A DNA stretch of 64,000 bases from Chryseobacterium piperi (GCF_002285635.2 NZ_CP023049.2:4030001-4094000); one strand, 5' to 3'; shown: positions 15,748 through 25,982, counted from the first letter of the stretch. Notes: generated from the letters alone by a model not told the origin. Numbers and translations are program-made.

Positions 15748-17649
15748 TTATGCCTCTCCTAAAATTTCCTGGATTTCAAGCCATTTCATTTCATGATTCT
15801 CTAACTTCTCAGAAAGAGCTTCCAATTCAGCTGAAAGCTTTGAAATTTTTTCATAGTCGGATTCATTATTGAGTTGCTCAAGAATTTTTTCACGTTGTTT
15901 CTCTAATTCAGGCATTTCTTTTTCAATAATTTCCAATTCTCGCTGTTCCTTAAACGATAATTTTCGTTTTTTTGAAACGGCAGGCTGAGGCGTAGGGGAA
16001 GCTGGTAAATTCTCTTTGGTTTCAGATTTTGAACCTGTATTTTTTTCCATCGCTTCTTCACGGCTTTTAGCTTCTCTGTATTCTGAAAAGGTTCCTGTGA
16101 AATCTTTTATTTTTCCATTCCCCTCGAAAGCCAGAATATGATCTACAATCCGATCCATAAAATATCGGTCATGGGACACGATAATCAATGATCCCTGAAA
16201 TTGTTGCAGGAAGTTTTCAAGTACCGTTAGGGTAGGAAGATCAAGGTCATTGGTAGGCTCATCAAAAATCAGGAAGTTAGGATTCTGATAAAGAATGTAC
16301 ATAAGGTGTAGTCTTCTTTTCTCTCCTCCTGAAAGTTTTGAGATAGGCGAATACTGCGTTTGGTCGTCAAATAAGAAGAGTCTCAGGAACTGAGATGCAG
16401 AAAGACTTTTGCCATTGGCCAGGGGATAAAATTCAGCAATCTCTTTGATGAAATCAATCACTCTTTCGTCTTCTTTATAGGTAAGGCCTTTTTGCGAAAA
16501 ATAGCCGAAAGAAATTGTTTCTCCCTTTTCTATTTCTCCTTGGTCAGCTTTTTCAAGCCCTTGGATAATATTGAGAAGTGTAGATTTGCCGGCTCCGTTT
16601 TTACCTACAATTCCTACTTTTTCTCCACGTTGGAACTGGTAGCTGAAATCCTTTAATAGAAGCTTGTCTCCAAAGCTTTTATCAATATTTTTAAGCTCCA
16701 GGATTTTATTACCCAGACGTTTCATTTCAAAATCTAATTCCAGACCTTGTTTAGAAGTATCAGTTTTTGCTACTTTTTCTGTTTCGTAAAAAGAATCAAT
16801 TCTGCTTTTAGATTTGGTGGTTCTCGCTTTGGGTTGTCTTCGCATCCATTCGAGTTCTTTTCTGTAAAGGTTGTTTGCTTTATCAATAGTTGCATTAAGA
16901 TTATCCTCACGGATCATTTTATTTTCGAGATAGGTAGCGTAAGATCCATTATGAAAATAAAGGTTTTTGTCTTCCATCTCCCATATAATATCACAAACAC
17001 TATCTAGAAAATACCGGTCGTGAGTAACGAGTAGTAAAGTAATTTTTGCTTTGTTCAGATAGTTTTCAAGCCACTCTACCATTTCCACATCCAGGTGGTT
17101 GGTAGGCTCATCCATGATTAAAAGAGTATGACGGTGCTCGGCCCTGGTTTCTGTTAACAATTTAGCTAATGCTACTCTCTTGATTTGTCCTCCGGAAAGA
17201 GTTCCCATCTTGGCTTCCAGATCTGTAATCTTCAACTGGGAAAGAATTTGTTTCATCTCATTTTCCAGATCCCATGCCTTGTGAGCCTCCATATCTGCTA
17301 AAGCTTTTTCTATAAAGTCATTATCAGTAGAATGCAAAGAACGATGATAATTCTTAAGAGCCATAATAGGTTCCGAATCAAGAGTCATCATGAATTCGTC
17401 AATGGTAAGCTGAGGATCGTAATCGATTTCCTGATCGAATAGAACAACCTGAATGTCTTTATTGATTACAACTGTACCGCTGTCTGTAATTTCTTTTCCC
17501 ATCAATATTTTTAGCAAAGTAGACTTTCCGCTTCCGTTTTTAGCAACAATAGCGATTTTGTCTCCTTCATTAATATGAAAGGAAATGTTTTCAAATAAAA
17601 CTTTGATACCATAAGATTTGGTAAGATTTTCAGCAGCAACGTAATTCAT
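15748..17649 (-). CDS. ABC-F family ATPase (Uup-like)
   Basis: 633 residues with two complete ATP-binding cassettes and no membrane domain. Cassette 1: Walker A GKNGSGKST, signature LSGGQIKRV, Walker B LLIMDEPTNHLD. Cassette 2: GKNGAGKST, LSGGEKRRL, FLIFDEPTNDLD. Between them is the charged linker RKELEWMRRQPKARTTKS characteristic of ABC-F proteins, and the C-terminus is a Lys/Glu-rich coiled coil as in Uup. ABC-F proteins act on ribosomes or translation; Uup also affects transposon excision. A TATTTTTG box on the minus strand (17672-17679) is a plausible promoter element. The gene is complete. Confidence 0.93.
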   Translation of the reverse strand: MNYVAAENLTKSYGIKVLFENISFHINEGDKIAIVAKNGSGKSTLLKILMGKEITDSGTVVINKDIQVVLFDQEIDYDPQLTIDEFMMTLDSEPIMALKNYHRSLHSTDNDFIEKALADMEAHKAWDLENEMKQILSQLKITDLEAKMGTLSGGQIKRVALAKLLTETRAEHRHTLLIMDEPTNHLDVEMVEWLENYLNKAKITLLLVTHDRYFLDSVCDIIWEMEDKNLYFHNGSYATYLENKMIREDNLNATIDKANNLYRKELEWMRRQPKARTTKSKSRIDSFYETEKVAKTDTSKQGLELDFEMKRLGNKILELKNIDKSFGDKLLLKDFSYQFQRGEKVGIVGKNGAGKSTLLNIIQGLEKADQGEIEKGETISFGYFSQKGLTYKEDERVIDFIKEIAEFYPLANGKSLSASQFLRLFLFDDQTQYSPISKLSGGEKRRLHLMYILYQNPNFLIFDEPTNDLDLPTLTVLENFLQQFQGSLIIVSHDRYFMDRIVDHILAFEGNGKIKDFTGTFSEYREAKSREEAMEKNTGSKSETKENLPASPTPQPAVSKKRKLSFKEQRELEIIEKEMPELEKQREKILEQLNNESDYEKISKLSAELEALSEKLENHEMKWLEIQEILGEA

Positions 17650-17872
17650 TTTCTATAAAGATTTCGTAGCGCAAAAATACGAAATATTAGAGGTTTTAAC
17701 AGATAAATGTTTTCGTGTATTGATTAAAAGAATAGGACTGTTGATTACTTTATGTATTTGTTGTTCATGGGGAGTTATTTAAAGGAATTTTTAACTAAAT
17801 GCTTGATTATTTTAATAGATTGTTAAGATTTTTCAAGGATATAAATGAAGATATTTGTCTCAAACTTACACC

Positions 17873-19525
17873 ATGAAAAAACTCAATATCCTATTGTTCC
17901 AACTTTTAGCTTTTTATCTTCATGCACAGGTCATTTCAGGAACGATCATTTCAAAAGAGGAAAACAAGCCTATTCCGTATGTGAAAATTGGGATAGAAAA
18001 AGAGAATACAGGTGTAATTTCGGATGAAAAAGGAAATTTTACGATTGATCTTTCTAAGTCCAATCCTTCCGGAAAGGTAATCATCGGAGTCGCCGGATAT
18101 GAAGATTATGTAGAGACGGTCGGAGATTTTACAAAACATGTTTCACCAAAAATTTATTTGAAAGAAAAAGTTAAAAACATTCAGGAAGTCAAACTTGTAC
18201 CTAAAAAGCTAGTAGATAAAAACTGGGGCGTTAATACCAAAACCAAACATGTTATGTATTCTGTAAATCCACAACTTCGGAAAGATGATTTTCTTGGAGA
18301 AACAGCATTGGAATTCAACGCCAGTAAAAGGTCAAAAATTAAAAATATCAATTTGAATATTGCAAGTTATGTTTCTGATAAGCCGGTTCTTATGCGCTAT
18401 AGTATTTATAATGAAAAAAACGGGTTCCCAGATAGAAATATTGTAGAAGAAGAAATTACGGTAGAACTTACTGAAGATATGATTCATGATGGTGTTTTTA
18501 CCTTGAATATGGATCAATATAATATTTGGGTTCAGGGTAAGTTTTTTATTGGTATTCAGTTTTTAAAGGAATTCACAGGTAAACTAAATATTAGTGCGGC
18601 GTTATTCAGGACAGGATTTATGAGGAAATTTTATGGGGACTGGAAAAAGGTAACGTTGGCAGCTCCTGCCATCAATATTGATGTTAAAGTTGATAAAAAT
18701 GGAAAGAATATGAAAGATGAATCTGGTGCTTCTGATGAAAACCTTGCTGATCTTGTTCCTGATCTCAGCAGATATGGAGCAGAGTCTGAACAATCCATCT
18801 ATGGTAAAAATACATCAGTCGGAAAGTTTTTAAAGCTAAAGGATGCTGAGATTTATTATGAGACCTATGGGGAAGGTGAGCCTTTGGTTTTGCTTCACGG
18901 GAATTCGGGAAGTATTAAAGATTTTTATAAAGAAATCCCTGTGCTTTCCAAGCGATATAAAGTCATTGTAATGGATACCAGAGGGCAAGGAAAAAGCAAA
19001 GATTTATCGAAAAGAGATTTTAAATACTCTCTGTTTGCAGATGATCTGAAGGCATTAATTGATGAATTGGGAGTGCATAAAATCAATATTGTTGGATGGA
19101 GCGATGGAGGAATTACCGGACTTGAGTTTGCTTTAAAATATCAGAATCAGTTGAATAAACTCATCACGATTGGGGCTAATGTCCAACCGGATGGTGTCGA
19201 CGAAAGGCTTGTAGATCATATGAAAAATCAGCTTCTGGTATTGGAAGCAGACCGGAATCCGGAAAAATATAATGAAATAAAGCTTTTGAAAGTTATGTTG
19301 AAAGAACCTAATATCAATAAAACATCACTAAATACTATAAAAAGTCCGGTTTTAATTATAGCGGGTGAAAATGATGTCATCAAAAGAGAGCATACAGCTT
19401 TTATTGCTGAACAGATTCCTAATGCTAAGATGAAGATTTACAGAAAAGCAACGCACTTTATTCCATTTGAGAATGCGGAGGAATTAAATAATGATATTTT
19501 AGATTTTGTAGGAAAGAATGATTAA
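17873..19525 (+). CDS. Secreted alpha/beta hydrolase with N-terminal CarboxypepD_reg-like domain
   Basis: 550 residues from ATG 17873 (MKKLNILLFQLLAFYLHAQ, a signal peptide). Residues about 20-105 form a carboxypeptidase-regulatory-like beta sandwich (GTIISKEENKPIPYVKIGI, GVISDEKGNFTIDLS) usually seen at the front of SusC/TonB receptors. A middle beta-rich region follows. From about residue 325 there is an alpha/beta hydrolase with the oxyanion turn LLHGNSGS, nucleophile elbow GWSDGG (S410), acid in AGENDVI and the catalytic His in KATHFIPFE. The catalytic triad looks complete. Export to the periplasm or outer membrane is likely. The substrate is unknown. The last 4 bp overlap the convergent lysozyme gene. 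Confidence 0.85.
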   Translation: MKKLNILLFQLLAFYLHAQVISGTIISKEENKPIPYVKIGIEKENTGVISDEKGNFTIDLSKSNPSGKVIIGVAGYEDYVETVGDFTKHVSPKIYLKEKVKNIQEVKLVPKKLVDKNWGVNTKTKHVMYSVNPQLRKDDFLGETALEFNASKRSKIKNINLNIASYVSDKPVLMRYSIYNEKNGFPDRNIVEEEITVELTEDMIHDGVFTLNMDQYNIWVQGKFFIGIQFLKEFTGKLNISAALFRTGFMRKFYGDWKKVTLAAPAINIDVKVDKNGKNMKDESGASDENLADLVPDLSRYGAESEQSIYGKNTSVGKFLKLKDAEIYYETYGEGEPLVLLHGNSGSIKDFYKEIPVLSKRYKVIVMDTRGQGKSKDLSKRDFKYSLFADDLKALIDELGVHKINIVGWSDGGITGLEFALKYQNQLNKLITIGANVQPDGVDERLVDHMKNQLLVLEADRNPEKYNEIKLLKVMLKEPNINKTSLNTIKSPVLIIAGENDVIKREHTAFIAEQIPNAKMKIYRKATHFIPFENAEELNNDILDFVGKND

Positions 19526-20385
19526 TCCAGAGTCATTCTTTTCAGAGACCAGGTACTACCATTATATATATCCAAATCTACCTTGGTATTAATTCCATGA
19601 ACGATTCCGTTTTCCGTGAATTGCCAAAAGTCCCACTCGTCATTTGGAGAAGGGCTTGGAACATCATTGTAGTTTGCCAGCCAGAGCGGATAGCCATCAA
19701 ATTCACCTTTTAGAAAATCTTTATAATAATGATAATACGTGTAAATGATAGGTTTTTTACCATACGTCTCTTCTACTACTTTACACCATACTTTTAAATC
19801 CTCGATCAGCTTTTTATTGGTTTTGCGTTTAGGGATTTTCTCAATATCTAAAATAGGAGGGAGATCTCCACTTTCCAGTTTTACATTGGCCAGAAAATTA
19901 TTGGCCTGGATGATGGGATCTTCATCAGCTCTGTAGAAATGATAAGCCCCGCGAATTAACTCATGTTTTTTGGCTTGGGTCCAAAATTCGTCAAAATGTT
20001 TGTCTGCACTTTTATTTCCCATGGTGGCACGCATCACGACAAATTGCAGAGGTATTGTTTTGTTTCCTATGCTTAAGCTGTCCCACTTAATGTCTTCCTT
20101 GTTCTGATAATGAGAGACATCAAACCCGTAGGTTTTATCAAGGTTGTCTCCAAGAATTCTTTGGATTCTTAATGCTTCCTTTTCGTTATTATGGAGTTTT
20201 TTATGAGTAAACTTATTAAAGTATAAAGCATAGTAATAGCTGATAGACTGCTTTAGATAAAGCCCTGTCCCGATAAGGGCAATAATAAGAATGACCAATA
20301 CCACTTTACGACGAAAGAAATAGTTCTTTCGTCTTTGCTTATGAACGTTTTTGGCAGTTTTTTTGGTGTACTTTTTCTTCATCAT
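19522..20385 (-). CDS. Glycoside hydrolase family 25 lysozyme-like protein
   Basis: About 287 residues. A very basic N-terminus and one membrane segment (VVLVILIIALIGTGLYL) anchor the protein, and the GH25 domain follows: YGFDVSHYQNKEDIKWDSL, FVVMRATMG, GAYHFYRADEDP, the catalytic LDIEK acid pair, PIIYTYYHYY, and the closing WQFTENGIVHGINTKVDLDIY. GH25 enzymes cut the MurNAc-GlcNAc bond in peptidoglycan. With its anchor it may remodel the cell's own wall rather than attack others. A TTG upstream (20397) is in frame, but the ATG at 20385 is preferred. Confidence 0.9.
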   Translation of the reverse strand: MMKKKYTKKTAKNVHKQRRKNYFFRRKVVLVILIIALIGTGLYLKQSISYYYALYFNKFTHKKLHNNEKEALRIQRILGDNLDKTYGFDVSHYQNKEDIKWDSLSIGNKTIPLQFVVMRATMGNKSADKHFDEFWTQAKKHELIRGAYHFYRADEDPIIQANNFLANVKLESGDLPPILDIEKIPKRKTNKKLIEDLKVWCKVVEETYGKKPIIYTYYHYYKDFLKGEFDGYPLWLANYNDVPSPSPNDEWDFWQFTENGIVHGINTKVDLDIYNGSTWSLKRMTLD

Positions 20386-20436
20386 AAAGTTTTGCAAAAC
20401 TAACTTTTTAAGAAGTAAAATGCTAAATAAAATCAG

Positions 20437-20444
20437 TAAATTTG
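20437..20444 (+). promoter_or_regulatory. -7 box directly before the NDH-2 gene
   Basis: TAAATTTG ends 6 bp before the ATG at 20451. With the usual spacing in Bacteroidota the transcript would begin at or next to the start codon, which predicts a leaderless mRNA. No clear -33 TTG is seen. Confidence 0.5.
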
Positions 20445-20450
20445 TCTACT

Positions 20451-21713
20451 ATGGAAACACGCGAAAAAATCATCATTATCGGGGGAGGTTTTGCGGGACT
20501 ACAACTTGCGAAAACTCTGAACAATAAAAATAAAAAAGTAATGGTTCTTGATCGGGTAAACCATCACATGTTTCAGCCGCTTTTTTATCAGGTAGCGTGT
20601 GGGAGGATAGAGCCTTCCAATATTTCCTTTCCTTTCAGGAAAATTTTTCAGCAATCCAGAAATACCCAATTTCGTTTAACAGAAGTGAAGTCGATCGATC
20701 CTGTTCAAAATAAAGTGATTGCCGATGGAGCAGAATTTAGTTATGATAAATTGATTATAGCAACAGGCTGCAAAACGAATTTTTTCGGGAATCAGGATCT
20801 TGAAGGAAAAGCTTTCGGAATGAAAAATACCCAGGAAGCAATCAGCATAAGAAATCATGTTTTAATGACTTTTGAGAAATTAATTCTTGAAAAGAGCAGA
20901 AGTGATGATGGAAACTGGAATATTGTCATCGTAGGAAGCGGACCTACAGGAGTAGAGTTGGCAGGTGCTTTTGCAGAAATGAAAAAGGAAATTCTGCCAA
21001 GAGATTATCCGTACATGAATTTTGACAATCTTAAAATTATTCTGGTAAGCTCTACCGAAAAACCTCTTGCTGTAATGAGTAAGGAAGCTCAGGATAAATC
21101 TGAGAAGTATCTTAAAGATCTTGGGGTGACTTTCCTGAGTGGAGAAATTGTTACTGACTACGATGGTGATCAGGTTATTATGAAAAGTGGAAAAAAGATT
21201 CCATCCAATAATGTGATCTGGGCTGCGGGGGTAACGGGAAATGTCGTTGACGGATTTCCGGAAGAAAATTTAATTAGAAACAGATATATAGTAGACCGAT
21301 ATAATAAAGTAAAAGGATACGATAATATTTATGCCATAGGAGATATTGCCTATATGGAAACTCCAAAATATCCGCAGGGGCACCCTCAGGTAGCTAATGT
21401 GGCTATTAACCAGGCTAAAAATTTGGGTAGAAACCTTTTAAAAAAGGACAACAGTGAGTGGAAAGAGTATGAATATGATGATCGGGGATCTTTGGCTACC
21501 ATTGGAAAGCACAGAGCGGTTGTAGATTTACCATTTATAAAGTTTCAGGGTTTTATAGCATGGTATTTTTGGATGTTTTTACACTTGATGCTTATTCTTA
21601 GTGTTAGAAATAAGCTTGCTGTGTTCTTTAACTGGATGTGGAGCTATTTTAATAAAGACTCTTCTTTACGTTTAATTATTTCACCTACTAAGAAAAACGG
21701 AACATTACAATGA
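20451..21713 (+). CDS. ndh: NADH dehydrogenase, type II (NDH-2-like)
   Basis: 420 residues. FAD-binding GxGxxG near the start ([16 protein letters not shown]), a second dinucleotide fold for NADH ([20 protein letters not shown]), the FAD contact YAIGDIAYM, and a hydrophobic C-terminal anchor ([16 protein letters not shown]) match single-subunit NADH:quinone oxidoreductases, which feed electrons to the quinone pool without pumping. An upstream in-frame TTG inside the promoter box is rejected as start. The stop overlaps the trmD ATG by 4 bp, indicating translational coupling. Confidence 0.9.
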   Translation: METREKIIIIGGGFAGLQLAKTLNNKNKKVMVLDRVNHHMFQPLFYQVACGRIEPSNISFPFRKIFQQSRNTQFRLTEVKSIDPVQNKVIADGAEFSYDKLIIATGCKTNFFGNQDLEGKAFGMKNTQEAISIRNHVLMTFEKLILEKSRSDDGNWNIVIVGSGPTGVELAGAFAEMKKEILPRDYPYMNFDNLKIILVSSTEKPLAVMSKEAQDKSEKYLKDLGVTFLSGEIVTDYDGDQVIMKSGKKIPSNNVIWAAGVTGNVVDGFPEENLIRNRYIVDRYNKVKGYDNIYAIGDIAYMETPKYPQGHPQVANVAINQAKNLGRNLLKKDNSEWKEYEYDDRGSLATIGKHRAVVDLPFIKFQGFIAWYFWMFLHLMLILSVRNKLAVFFNWMWSYFNKDSSLRLIISPTKKNGTLQ

Positions 21714-22381
21714 GAATTGATATTATAAGCGTACTTCCTGAGTTGATGGAAAGTCCGTTCAAAACTTCTATTTTAAGAAGGGCTATGGATAAGGGATTGG
21801 TAGAAGTACATTTTCACCATCTGAGAGAATGGGCAATCAATAAGCACAGGCAGATAGATGATGAGCCTTATGGAGGAGGAGCCGGAATGGTGATGATGGT
21901 TGAGCCTCTTGATAACTGTATTTCTGAGCTTAAGTCACAGAGAGATTATGATGATGTGATTTATCTTACTCCTGATGGAATTACATTAAATCAAAAAATA
22001 GCCAATTCACTTTCTATAAAAAATAACTTAATTTTTTTATGTGGCCATTATAAAGGTATTGACCAAAGAGTTCGGGATTTACATATTACGAAAGAAATAT
22101 CGATCGGAGACTATGTTCTTACCGGTGGAGAATTGGCAGCCTGTGTATTGTCAGATTCTATTATAAGATTGATTCCTGGTGTTCTAAATGACGAGCAAAG
22201 TGCTTTAACAGATAGTTTTCAGGACAACCTTCTTTCACCTCCAATCTATACAAGACCTGAAAATTATAAAGGTCTTGAGGTTCCAAAGGTCCTGTTAAGC
22301 GGTAATTTTGGCAGAATTGAAGAGTGGCGTCATAATGAAGCGGTAAGAATTACCCAAGAAAAACGACCTGATTTACTGTAA
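21710..22381 (+). CDS. trmD: tRNA (guanine-37-N1)-methyltransferase
   Basis: 223 residues, full length. TrmD methylates G37 next to the anticodon using SAM and prevents +1 frameshifting. Seen: [21 protein letters not shown]-type segment with YGGGAGMVM, the trefoil-knot SAM site [12 protein letters not shown] and [13 protein letters not shown], and [22 protein letters not shown] near the end. The start ATG overlaps the NDH-2 stop (ATGA), so both are likely made from one mRNA. It is normally found in the rpsP-rimM-trmD-rplS cluster, and here it is uncoupled from that cluster. Confidence 0.96.
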   Translation: MRIDIISVLPELMESPFKTSILRRAMDKGLVEVHFHHLREWAINKHRQIDDEPYGGGAGMVMMVEPLDNCISELKSQRDYDDVIYLTPDGITLNQKIANSLSIKNNLIFLCGHYKGIDQRVRDLHITKEISIGDYVLTGGELAACVLSDSIIRLIPGVLNDEQSALTDSFQDNLLSPPIYTRPENYKGLEVPKVLLSGNFGRIEEWRHNEAVRITQEKRPDLL

Positions 22382-22724
22382 TTTATTGATGTAATTATTT
22401 AATTAAGAGCTTAATTTTTACTTTTTTCGCTATTTTTGTAAAAAATGGAATAATAATTGTAATAAGAAAGCAAATAAATAAAAAAATAACTTTATTCGTA
22501 TTGTGTTTTTTTATATAAATTTAGCATGATTTGCGATTTTAATTTTAATTCTTGGGGTTTTAGCTCGAATTTGTTAAGAAGTTTAATCTATTTTGCTTTT
22601 TTGATTAACGGGTACTAAAAAAATCATTTTTAGTATTGGAAGAAAATCAATATTTTGTAAATTAAACCCTTGAAAATCCTTAATCATAAGATTAAAATTA
22701 TTTGAAGAATAGAAAAACGTTTTA
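22382..22724. other. AT-rich intergenic region after trmD
   Basis: 343 bp with no gene. A short weak stem AATTAAG/CTTAATT followed by T-rich sequence (22401-22430) may end the NDH-2/trmD transcript. TATTTTTG (22431-22438) fits the -7 consensus and could start the transcript of the next gene, but the leader would be very long. Confidence 0.35.
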
Positions 22725-23657
22725 ATGGAGTTGTTTACTTTTTATAATGTAGAAAATTTATTTTTGCCGGACATAAAACCTGTTCATAAATTTGATCCAA
22801 CAAAATCGGGGTTGTGGAACTGGGATGAAAGGAAATATAAAAACAAGCTCTTTAAAATTGCACACGTTTTTCAGTTATTAAAAGAAAAAAATGGTATATT
22901 GCCTTTTATCATTGGTTTATCTGAGATTTCCGGAAGGAAAGTTTTAGAAAATCTGGTGGAATTGGAGCCTTTTAATTCGAAATATGGAATTATACATTAT
23001 AATTCTATGGATGAAAGAAAGGTAGATGTTGCACTTTTATATGATAAAAGTAAAATAGAGGTAATTGATTCAGAAGCTATTACTTTCTTTTTTGAGATTA
23101 CCACTAAAAATAGTGAATATTACGACACAACTAGAGATGTACTTTATTCAAAATTAAAATATAAAGGCGAGATTATTAATGTTTTTGTCACTCATCTTCC
23201 CTCTAAGAGAGATAAAGACGTTAATAAACCAAAAAGAGACTTTATATTGAATGAAATTCACAACAGGATTCTAAATATTGTGAATGAGAAGAAAGAACAT
23301 GTGATATTGTGTGGTGATTTTAACGAGAACCCAGATGATGAAAATTTGATTAACATTCTTTATGATAATAATCATAATAAAGTATTAGAAAATCCATTTC
23401 ACGAATTATTTTCTACAGGAAATTATTCTACTTTTCATTACAAATCTGGTTTATTATTTGATCAGATTATATTGTCAAAATCATTTTACAATGCTGATAG
23501 CAATATAAATCTGTCCTTTCAGACTGCTGAAATTTTCAATTCTGAAAAAATTAGCAGCCGTGATAAGAGATTTGCTGACAGACCCTTTCGAACATATGCC
23601 GGAACAAGGTATTTAGGAGGGTACAGCGATCACTTTCCGGTGTGTGTAAGGCTTTAG
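22725..23657 (+). CDS. Endonuclease/exonuclease/phosphatase (EEP) family protein
   Basis: 310 residues, no signal peptide. EEP motifs: FYNVENLFLPD at the N-terminus (metal-binding Asn/Glu region), IGLSEISGR, VFVTHLPSKRD, LCGDFNENPDD, and the closing GGYSDHFPVCVRL with the catalytic Asp-His. The family includes exonuclease III-like nucleases, DNase I and phosphoesterases. In Bacteroidota this short cytosolic form is common and its substrate is unknown. The gene is more AT-rich than its neighbours and is followed 50 bp later by an Lrp-type regulator. Confidence 0.85.
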   Translation: MELFTFYNVENLFLPDIKPVHKFDPTKSGLWNWDERKYKNKLFKIAHVFQLLKEKNGILPFIIGLSEISGRKVLENLVELEPFNSKYGIIHYNSMDERKVDVALLYDKSKIEVIDSEAITFFFEITTKNSEYYDTTRDVLYSKLKYKGEIINVFVTHLPSKRDKDVNKPKRDFILNEIHNRILNIVNEKKEHVILCGDFNENPDDENLINILYDNNHNKVLENPFHELFSTGNYSTFHYKSGLLFDQIILSKSFYNADSNINLSFQTAEIFNSEKISSRDKRFADRPFRTYAGTRYLGGYSDHFPVCVRL

Positions 23658-23707
23658 AAAAATTAAAAAAACATAAATAAAAAAACATAAATTCAAAAAA
23701 TTACAAG

Positions 23708-24178
23708 ATGAAAAATTCGAACAATGCTAGCTATCATTTAGATTCAATCGACAAAGAAATTATCTACATGCTAATGGATAATGCTAAAACTTCTTTGGCA
23801 CACATTTCAAAACATGTGGGGATTTCTACAACAGCGGTTCACCAGAGAATTAAGAAATTAGAGCACGCAGGTGTTATCGAAAATTCTATTTCTTTCCTGA
23901 ACCCTAAGAAGATTGGTTATAAGGTGATTTCTTACATCGGCGTGTTTTTAGACCAGCCAAGCCATTATCCGGACGTTGTTAAATCTTTAAAGGATGTTAA
24001 TGAGGTTGTAGAAGCTCATTATACGACAGGAAATTATACTATTTTCCTGAAGGTTCTTTGTAAGGACAACGATCATTTAATGCAGATTCTTAGTAAACTT
24101 CAGAAATTAAAAGGAGTTACAAGAACAGAAACCTTTATATCTTTGGAACAAGGTATTAACAGACAATTGAAAGTATAA
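23708..24178 (+). CDS. Lrp/AsnC family transcriptional regulator
   Basis: 156 residues: an N-terminal winged helix (LDSIDKEIIYMLMDNAKTSL then ISTTAVHQRIKKLEHAGVI, residues about 10-60) and a C-terminal ligand-binding RAM domain (YIGVFLDQPSHYPDVV through the VTRTETFISLEQ strand). Lrp-type proteins form octamers and often sense amino acids. It lies 6 bp upstream of deoC, so it may be co-transcribed with it, though a regulatory link is inference only. Confidence 0.9.
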   Translation: MKNSNNASYHLDSIDKEIIYMLMDNAKTSLAHISKHVGISTTAVHQRIKKLEHAGVIENSISFLNPKKIGYKVISYIGVFLDQPSHYPDVVKSLKDVNEVVEAHYTTGNYTIFLKVLCKDNDHLMQILSKLQKLKGVTRTETFISLEQGINRQLKV

Positions 24179-24184
24179 TAAACT

Positions 24185-24928
24185 ATGAATATTGCTCAAT
24201 ATTTGGATTCAACTTATCTGAAAACTCCGGCTCAGGCAGGAATTTCAGAAAATGAAACGTTACAGATAGATAAAGACCTTACGCAGGAAGCTATTGATAA
24301 TGGTATTTTTGCAGTAATGATCCGACCGGATTATGTGTCTGAAATCAAGAAGTATATTCAGGGAAAAAATTCAAATGTTGTGGTGGGGACTGTTATTGGC
24401 TTTCATGAGGGGACTTATTCCATTGAAGAAAAAATTACAGAAGCCGCTCAGGCAATTAAGGATGGAGCTGACGAGCTAGATTTTGTTATTAATTACAATG
24501 CCTACCTTGAAGGGAATGTAGATTGGGTAAAAGAAGAATTTGTAAAATGTACACAGTTATGTATACAGCATCATAAAGTAGCAAAATGGATTATTGAAAT
24601 TGCTGCTTTAACCGATGCACAAATTGCTGATTTGACTCAACATATTTCTGAATGGGCAGAAGAAAATTTCTCAGAAAAAGATTTACCTTCTATTTTTGTT
24701 AAATCTTCGACGGGATTTTATCAAACTATCGGTGGAAAGCCTAATGGAGCTACTTTTGAAGGAGTGAAAATTATGCTGGACAATGCCGGAAAACTTCCGG
24801 TAAAAGCCGCAGGTGGGGTAAGAACTCCTGAAGATGCAGAAAAAATGATTAAAATGGGGGTGAAACGAATAGGAACTTCTTCAGCATTGGCTTTGATAAA
24901 AAATCAATCAGCTTCACAGGGATATTAG
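24185..24928 (+). CDS. deoC: Deoxyribose-phosphate aldolase
   Basis: 247 residues, class I aldolase. DERA splits 2-deoxyribose-5-phosphate into acetaldehyde and glyceraldehyde-3-phosphate in deoxynucleoside catabolism. The Schiff-base Lys lies in IFVKSSTGF, the second active-site Lys in PVKAAGGVRTPEDA, and the acidic residue in ADELDFVINYN. It belongs to the ATP-family branch with the TYLKTPAQ-type N-terminus. It follows the Lrp gene closely and ends before a strong bidirectional terminator. Confidence 0.94.
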   Translation: MNIAQYLDSTYLKTPAQAGISENETLQIDKDLTQEAIDNGIFAVMIRPDYVSEIKKYIQGKNSNVVVGTVIGFHEGTYSIEEKITEAAQAIKDGADELDFVINYNAYLEGNVDWVKEEFVKCTQLCIQHHKVAKWIIEIAALTDAQIADLTQHISEWAEENFSEKDLPSIFVKSSTGFYQTIGGKPNGATFEGVKIMLDNAGKLPVKAAGGVRTPEDAEKMIKMGVKRIGTSSALALIKNQSASQGY

Positions 24929-24950
24929 AAAATTATTCAATTGAAAAAAC

Positions 24951-24980
24951 AAAAAAACCATCAATTTTGATGGTTTTTTT
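24951..24980. terminator. Bidirectional terminator between deoC and dusB
   Basis: The stem AAAAACCATCAA / TTGATGGTTTTT with A-rich and T-rich flanks lies between convergent genes. Confidence 0.85.
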
Positions 24981-24982
24981 AT

Positions 24983-25978
24983 TTATACTTGTTCCTGATA
25001 TTCTTCGTAAAACTGTTGGGTTTCTTTGAGCAGGACATCCATTTCTGCTAATGTGAATACTTCAAGAAATTTCTTACGGAATTCTTTGAAGTGGGGGATT
25101 CCTCTGAAGTAATTGCTGTAATGCTGTCTCATTTCTATCAATCCCAGCTTTTCACCTTTCCATTCAGCACTCCATTCGGCATGTTGGCGAACCGCTAATA
25201 AACGGTCTGCAATAGTAGGCTCGGGAAGATGTTCTCCGGTTTTAAAGAAATGCTTGATTTCATTAAATATCCATGGATATCCTATGGCAGCACGCCCAAT
25301 CATTATTCCATCACAAGCATATTTTTGTTTATATGCCAATGCTTTTTCAGGGGAATCTATATCACCATTACCAAAAATAGGAATCTCAATATTAGGATTT
25401 TGCTTTATTCTTGAAATATGTTCCCAGTCTGCTTCTCCTTTATACATTTGCCCTCTGGTTCTTGCATGTATGGTTAAGGCTTTAATACCTGTTTCCTGTA
25501 AACGTTCTGCAACTTCATCGATATTAATAGATGTGCTGTCCCATCCTAAACGTGTTTTTACCGTAACAGGAAGATGAGTAGAACTCACTACTGCTTTAGT
25601 AAGGCGCACCATTAGGTCAATATCTTTTAGTACTCCTGCTCCTGCTCCTTTGCAAACCACTTTTTTTACCGGGCATCCGAAGTTAATATCTACAAGATCA
25701 GGATTTACTGTTTCTACAATCCTTGCAGACATAGCCATAGCTTCTTCATCTCCTCCGAAAATCTGAATTCCAACTGGTCTTTCATAATCGAAAATATCCA
25801 GTTTTTTACGGCTCTTCATAGCATCACGAATTAAGCCCTCAGAAGAGATAAATTCTGAGTACATCAAATCTGCACCATGCATTTTGCATAAGCGTCTGAA
25901 TGGCGGATCACTTACATCTTCCATGGGTGCCAGTAAAAGCGGAAATTCCGGCAGTTCTATATTGCCTATTTTTATCAT
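24983..25978 (-). CDS. dusB: tRNA-dihydrouridine synthase (DusB-like)
   Basis: 331 residues. The FMN-dependent enzyme reduces uridine to dihydrouridine in the tRNA D-loop. It shows the TIM-barrel motifs PLLLAPMEDVSDPPFRRLC, VDINFGCPVKKVVCKGAGAG with the conserved catalytic Cys in GCP, LPVTVKTRLGWD, ALTIHARTRGQMYKGEADW and DGIMIGRAAIGYPWIFNE. The length fits DusB. A TAAATTTG box ends 4 bp from the ATG, implying a leaderless transcript. Confidence 0.93.
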   Translation of the reverse strand: MIKIGNIELPEFPLLLAPMEDVSDPPFRRLCKMHGADLMYSEFISSEGLIRDAMKSRKKLDIFDYERPVGIQIFGGDEEAMAMSARIVETVNPDLVDINFGCPVKKVVCKGAGAGVLKDIDLMVRLTKAVVSSTHLPVTVKTRLGWDSTSINIDEVAERLQETGIKALTIHARTRGQMYKGEADWEHISRIKQNPNIEIPIFGNGDIDSPEKALAYKQKYACDGIMIGRAAIGYPWIFNEIKHFFKTGEHLPEPTIADRLLAVRQHAEWSAEWKGEKLGLIEMRQHYSNYFRGIPHFKEFRKKFLEVFTLAEMDVLLKETQQFYEEYQEQV

Positions 25979-25982
25979 GGTG

